From contig CM049306.1 of assembly GCA_026874595.1 (NCBI GenBank), forward strand, positions 79,882,142 through 79,946,141: DNA of 64,000 nt, in the 5' to 3' direction. This document shows positions 62,745 through 64,000 of this stretch, in pieces. The stretch comes from Sipunculus nudus. Lineage: Eukaryota; Annelida; Sipuncula; Golfingiida; Sipunculidae. A program made the translations under genes and the position numbers. Under the pieces are notes generated by a model. It was given only the letters and a program-made list of their open reading frames with translations, ran no database searches and had not been told where the DNA came from. Position 1 is the first letter of the stretch. Each line of letters opens with the position of its first letter.

Positions 62745-63010
62745 TGGTCACAGCATATGTCCGCAACGGCTCCCTCGACCAGAACTTTCACAGTTCGAGT
62801 CTGTAATGGAAGGTCCGAGCTTATAGGCGAGTTCACAGTAGATAATTTACGAAAGTGTAGTGAGAAAGGTGGAGGAAACCGGATACCCCGGAGAGAACCA
62901 CCGACCTTGGACGGGTCACTACAACCCACTCTCATGGCAACACCTGTGATCGAAAACAGGTCATTAGCGGAGAGGCCCGAGCGTTTTACCGCTCTGCTGT
63001 CCAGGCCCCA
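62745..63010 (-). repeat. tRNA-derived SINE in channel intron 4 (minus strand)
   Basis: The reverse complement starts near 63010 with CAGCAGAGCGGTAAAACGC (A-box-like) and TTTTCGATCAC (B-box-like). The body then contains GGTTCTCTCCGGGGTATCC and GGTTTCCTCC, a conserved-looking core familiar from animal SINEs. This region is much more GC-rich than the intron around it. The 111-residue plus-strand open frame at 62757-63092 is produced by this repeat running on into the next exon. Confidence 0.55.
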
Positions 63011-63065
63011 ACATAAAACAGTGGTTTGTGTTAAAATTTACTTCTTCATATTTCATTTTTTTCAG

Positions 63066-63181
63066 ATGCACTTGGAGAGGGAAGCCGTGTAATTCGTCCA
63101 ACTTTAAACTGAGGTTCACCAGCTATGGAGTGTGCTATACATTTAACGGTGACGATGAGCCCCTGATGACGTCACAGGCAG
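63066..63181 (+). CDS. DEG/ENaC channel, exon 5 (first ectodomain cysteines)
   Basis: Acceptor TTTTTTTCAG|AT and donor GGCAG|GTATGC, phase 1. It encodes residues 213-251, with CTWRGKPC at 214-221 and FKLRFTSYGVCYTFN at 226-240. These are the diagnostic DEG/ENaC extracellular motifs (a C-x-W/F-x-G-x-x-C pair, then F-T-x-Y-G-x-C-Y-T-F-N). Together the five exons give 251 complete codons in one frame. The rest of the ectodomain, the pore, TM2 and the stop lie beyond position 64000. Confidence 0.95.
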
Positions 63182-64000
63182 GTATGCTGGCACTTTTTGT
63201 AAAACTTTCAGGTTACCCACCCTTCAGCCTTAAAGTAGTTTCTATTCAAATCAATTTCCAATTAGGAATCGTGTTAATGACCGGGACTACTTGTCTCAAC
63301 TGTCAACTGTCACAATTTGTCAAAATTCAAGATAAAGCATTCTTTTTACATTACACTTGCGCATACCAAATATTACTTGTTGGTATAACTAAGTGCTTAC
63401 CTCAAAACATGAACTTTCATCTAATTGCCTTGAAACAGTTCTAATCCATCATATTCGAATGGACCACCTACTGGTTCACTACCTTAATACTTCCGCCACT
63501 GGTCTATTTAGAAGCCCGAATGCCTGGTGGGGTTCGGATTTATTTACCCACAATCCCTAACCTGCACAGTTGCACGCTTGTAGCCCACAATGTGGATACG
63601 TTTCTTATCAGTGTGACAGTTACCTAACAAACTAAAAAACACCGATTGATGACCACTGTTCGGTTCGGATATCCATAAATCAAGAAAAACAAATATTTCA
63701 GTCTTAAAGCACCGAATATCTTTTTTTCTATTTAACAATATAAAAACAATAATGAGGCAGTTTTAATCTAGCCCGCCCAGACATATCATTTATGATAAAT
63801 GTTAATTTTAGAATATTTGGGAGTAACAACAGATGCCCCAATAAAAGTAATTACTAATTAACTGTTTTAATACATGTACTAAAACAGGAGTTGAAATATA
63901 AGTAATGTATGTGCAAAATATTGACGATAAAATGTTTTTCCCGCTACACGTAATAATAATGCAAGTGTTTAATTGTCCAGCCATTGGCCACTTCAAAGTG
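63182..64000. other. Start of channel intron 5, nothing recognised
   Basis: The frame stays open for a while after the donor (63182-63444) but shows no family motif, so it is read as intron. Confidence 0.6.

Noticed and set aside
62757-63092. 111-aa plus-strand frame as an extended exon 5
   Set aside because: The upstream part is the antisense of a SINE; the exon proper begins at the TTTTTTTCAG acceptor before 63066, which is in a different frame matching exons 1-4.

Overview
This is eukaryotic (metazoan) DNA: AT-rich, intron-rich and repeat-dense. It holds two recognisable host genes, both on the + strand, with GT-AG introns. There is no bacterial, CRISPR or operon structure. The gene families (an invertebrate-type C-type lectin receptor and a DEG/ENaC sodium channel) and the repeat landscape (tRNA-derived SINEs, CR1/Jockey-type and L1/Tx1-type LINEs, many small hAT-like elements, degenerate satellites with roughly 120-165 bp units) fit a lophotrochozoan, most likely a mollusc. 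That taxon call is an inference.

Layout. 1-20.8 kb is intergenic: a SINE-like tRNA head (1.9 kb), two copies of one PIF/Harbinger-like MITE (2.96 and 10.0 kb), a 203-bp TIR element (3.5 kb), a 2.1-kb hAT-like element with many GTAATCG repeats (6.26-8.35 kb), long (AT)n arrays, a 1.3-kb degenerate tandem array whose units carry AGGTCA-n3-TGACCT palindromes (13.1-14.5 kb), and a 2.2-kb element with inverted repeats of about 325 bp (17.9-20.1 kb). 20.83-27.63 kb is a single-pass C-type lectin receptor gene. Its exons are all bounded by phase-1 introns, but the C-terminal half of the lectin domain lies upstream of the N-terminal half. A 5'-truncated L1/Tx1-like LINE with a perfect 13-bp target duplication sits in its first intron.

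27.6-39.1 kb is intergenic: a pogo/Tigger-like element with a hAT MITE inserted in it (29.8-30.9 kb), then a 2.4-kb direct tandem duplication (34.08-38.95 kb). 39.12 kb to beyond the window end is a DEG/ENaC channel gene. Five exons are present (start, cytoplasmic HG motif, TM1, FPAVTIC, first cysteine-rich extracellular segments), and the 3' part lies outside the window. Its 21.4-kb second intron holds an internally deleted hAT transposon with a transposase C-terminus, a large minus-strand LINE with its own nested TIR insertion, degenerate satellites, two fragments of a second LINE family, SINE heads and microsatellites.

The two genes encode membrane proteins but nothing in the sequence links them functionally. 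The most notable points are the permuted lectin exons, the palindrome-bearing array and several nested transposon insertions. I found no clearly novel multi-gene system.
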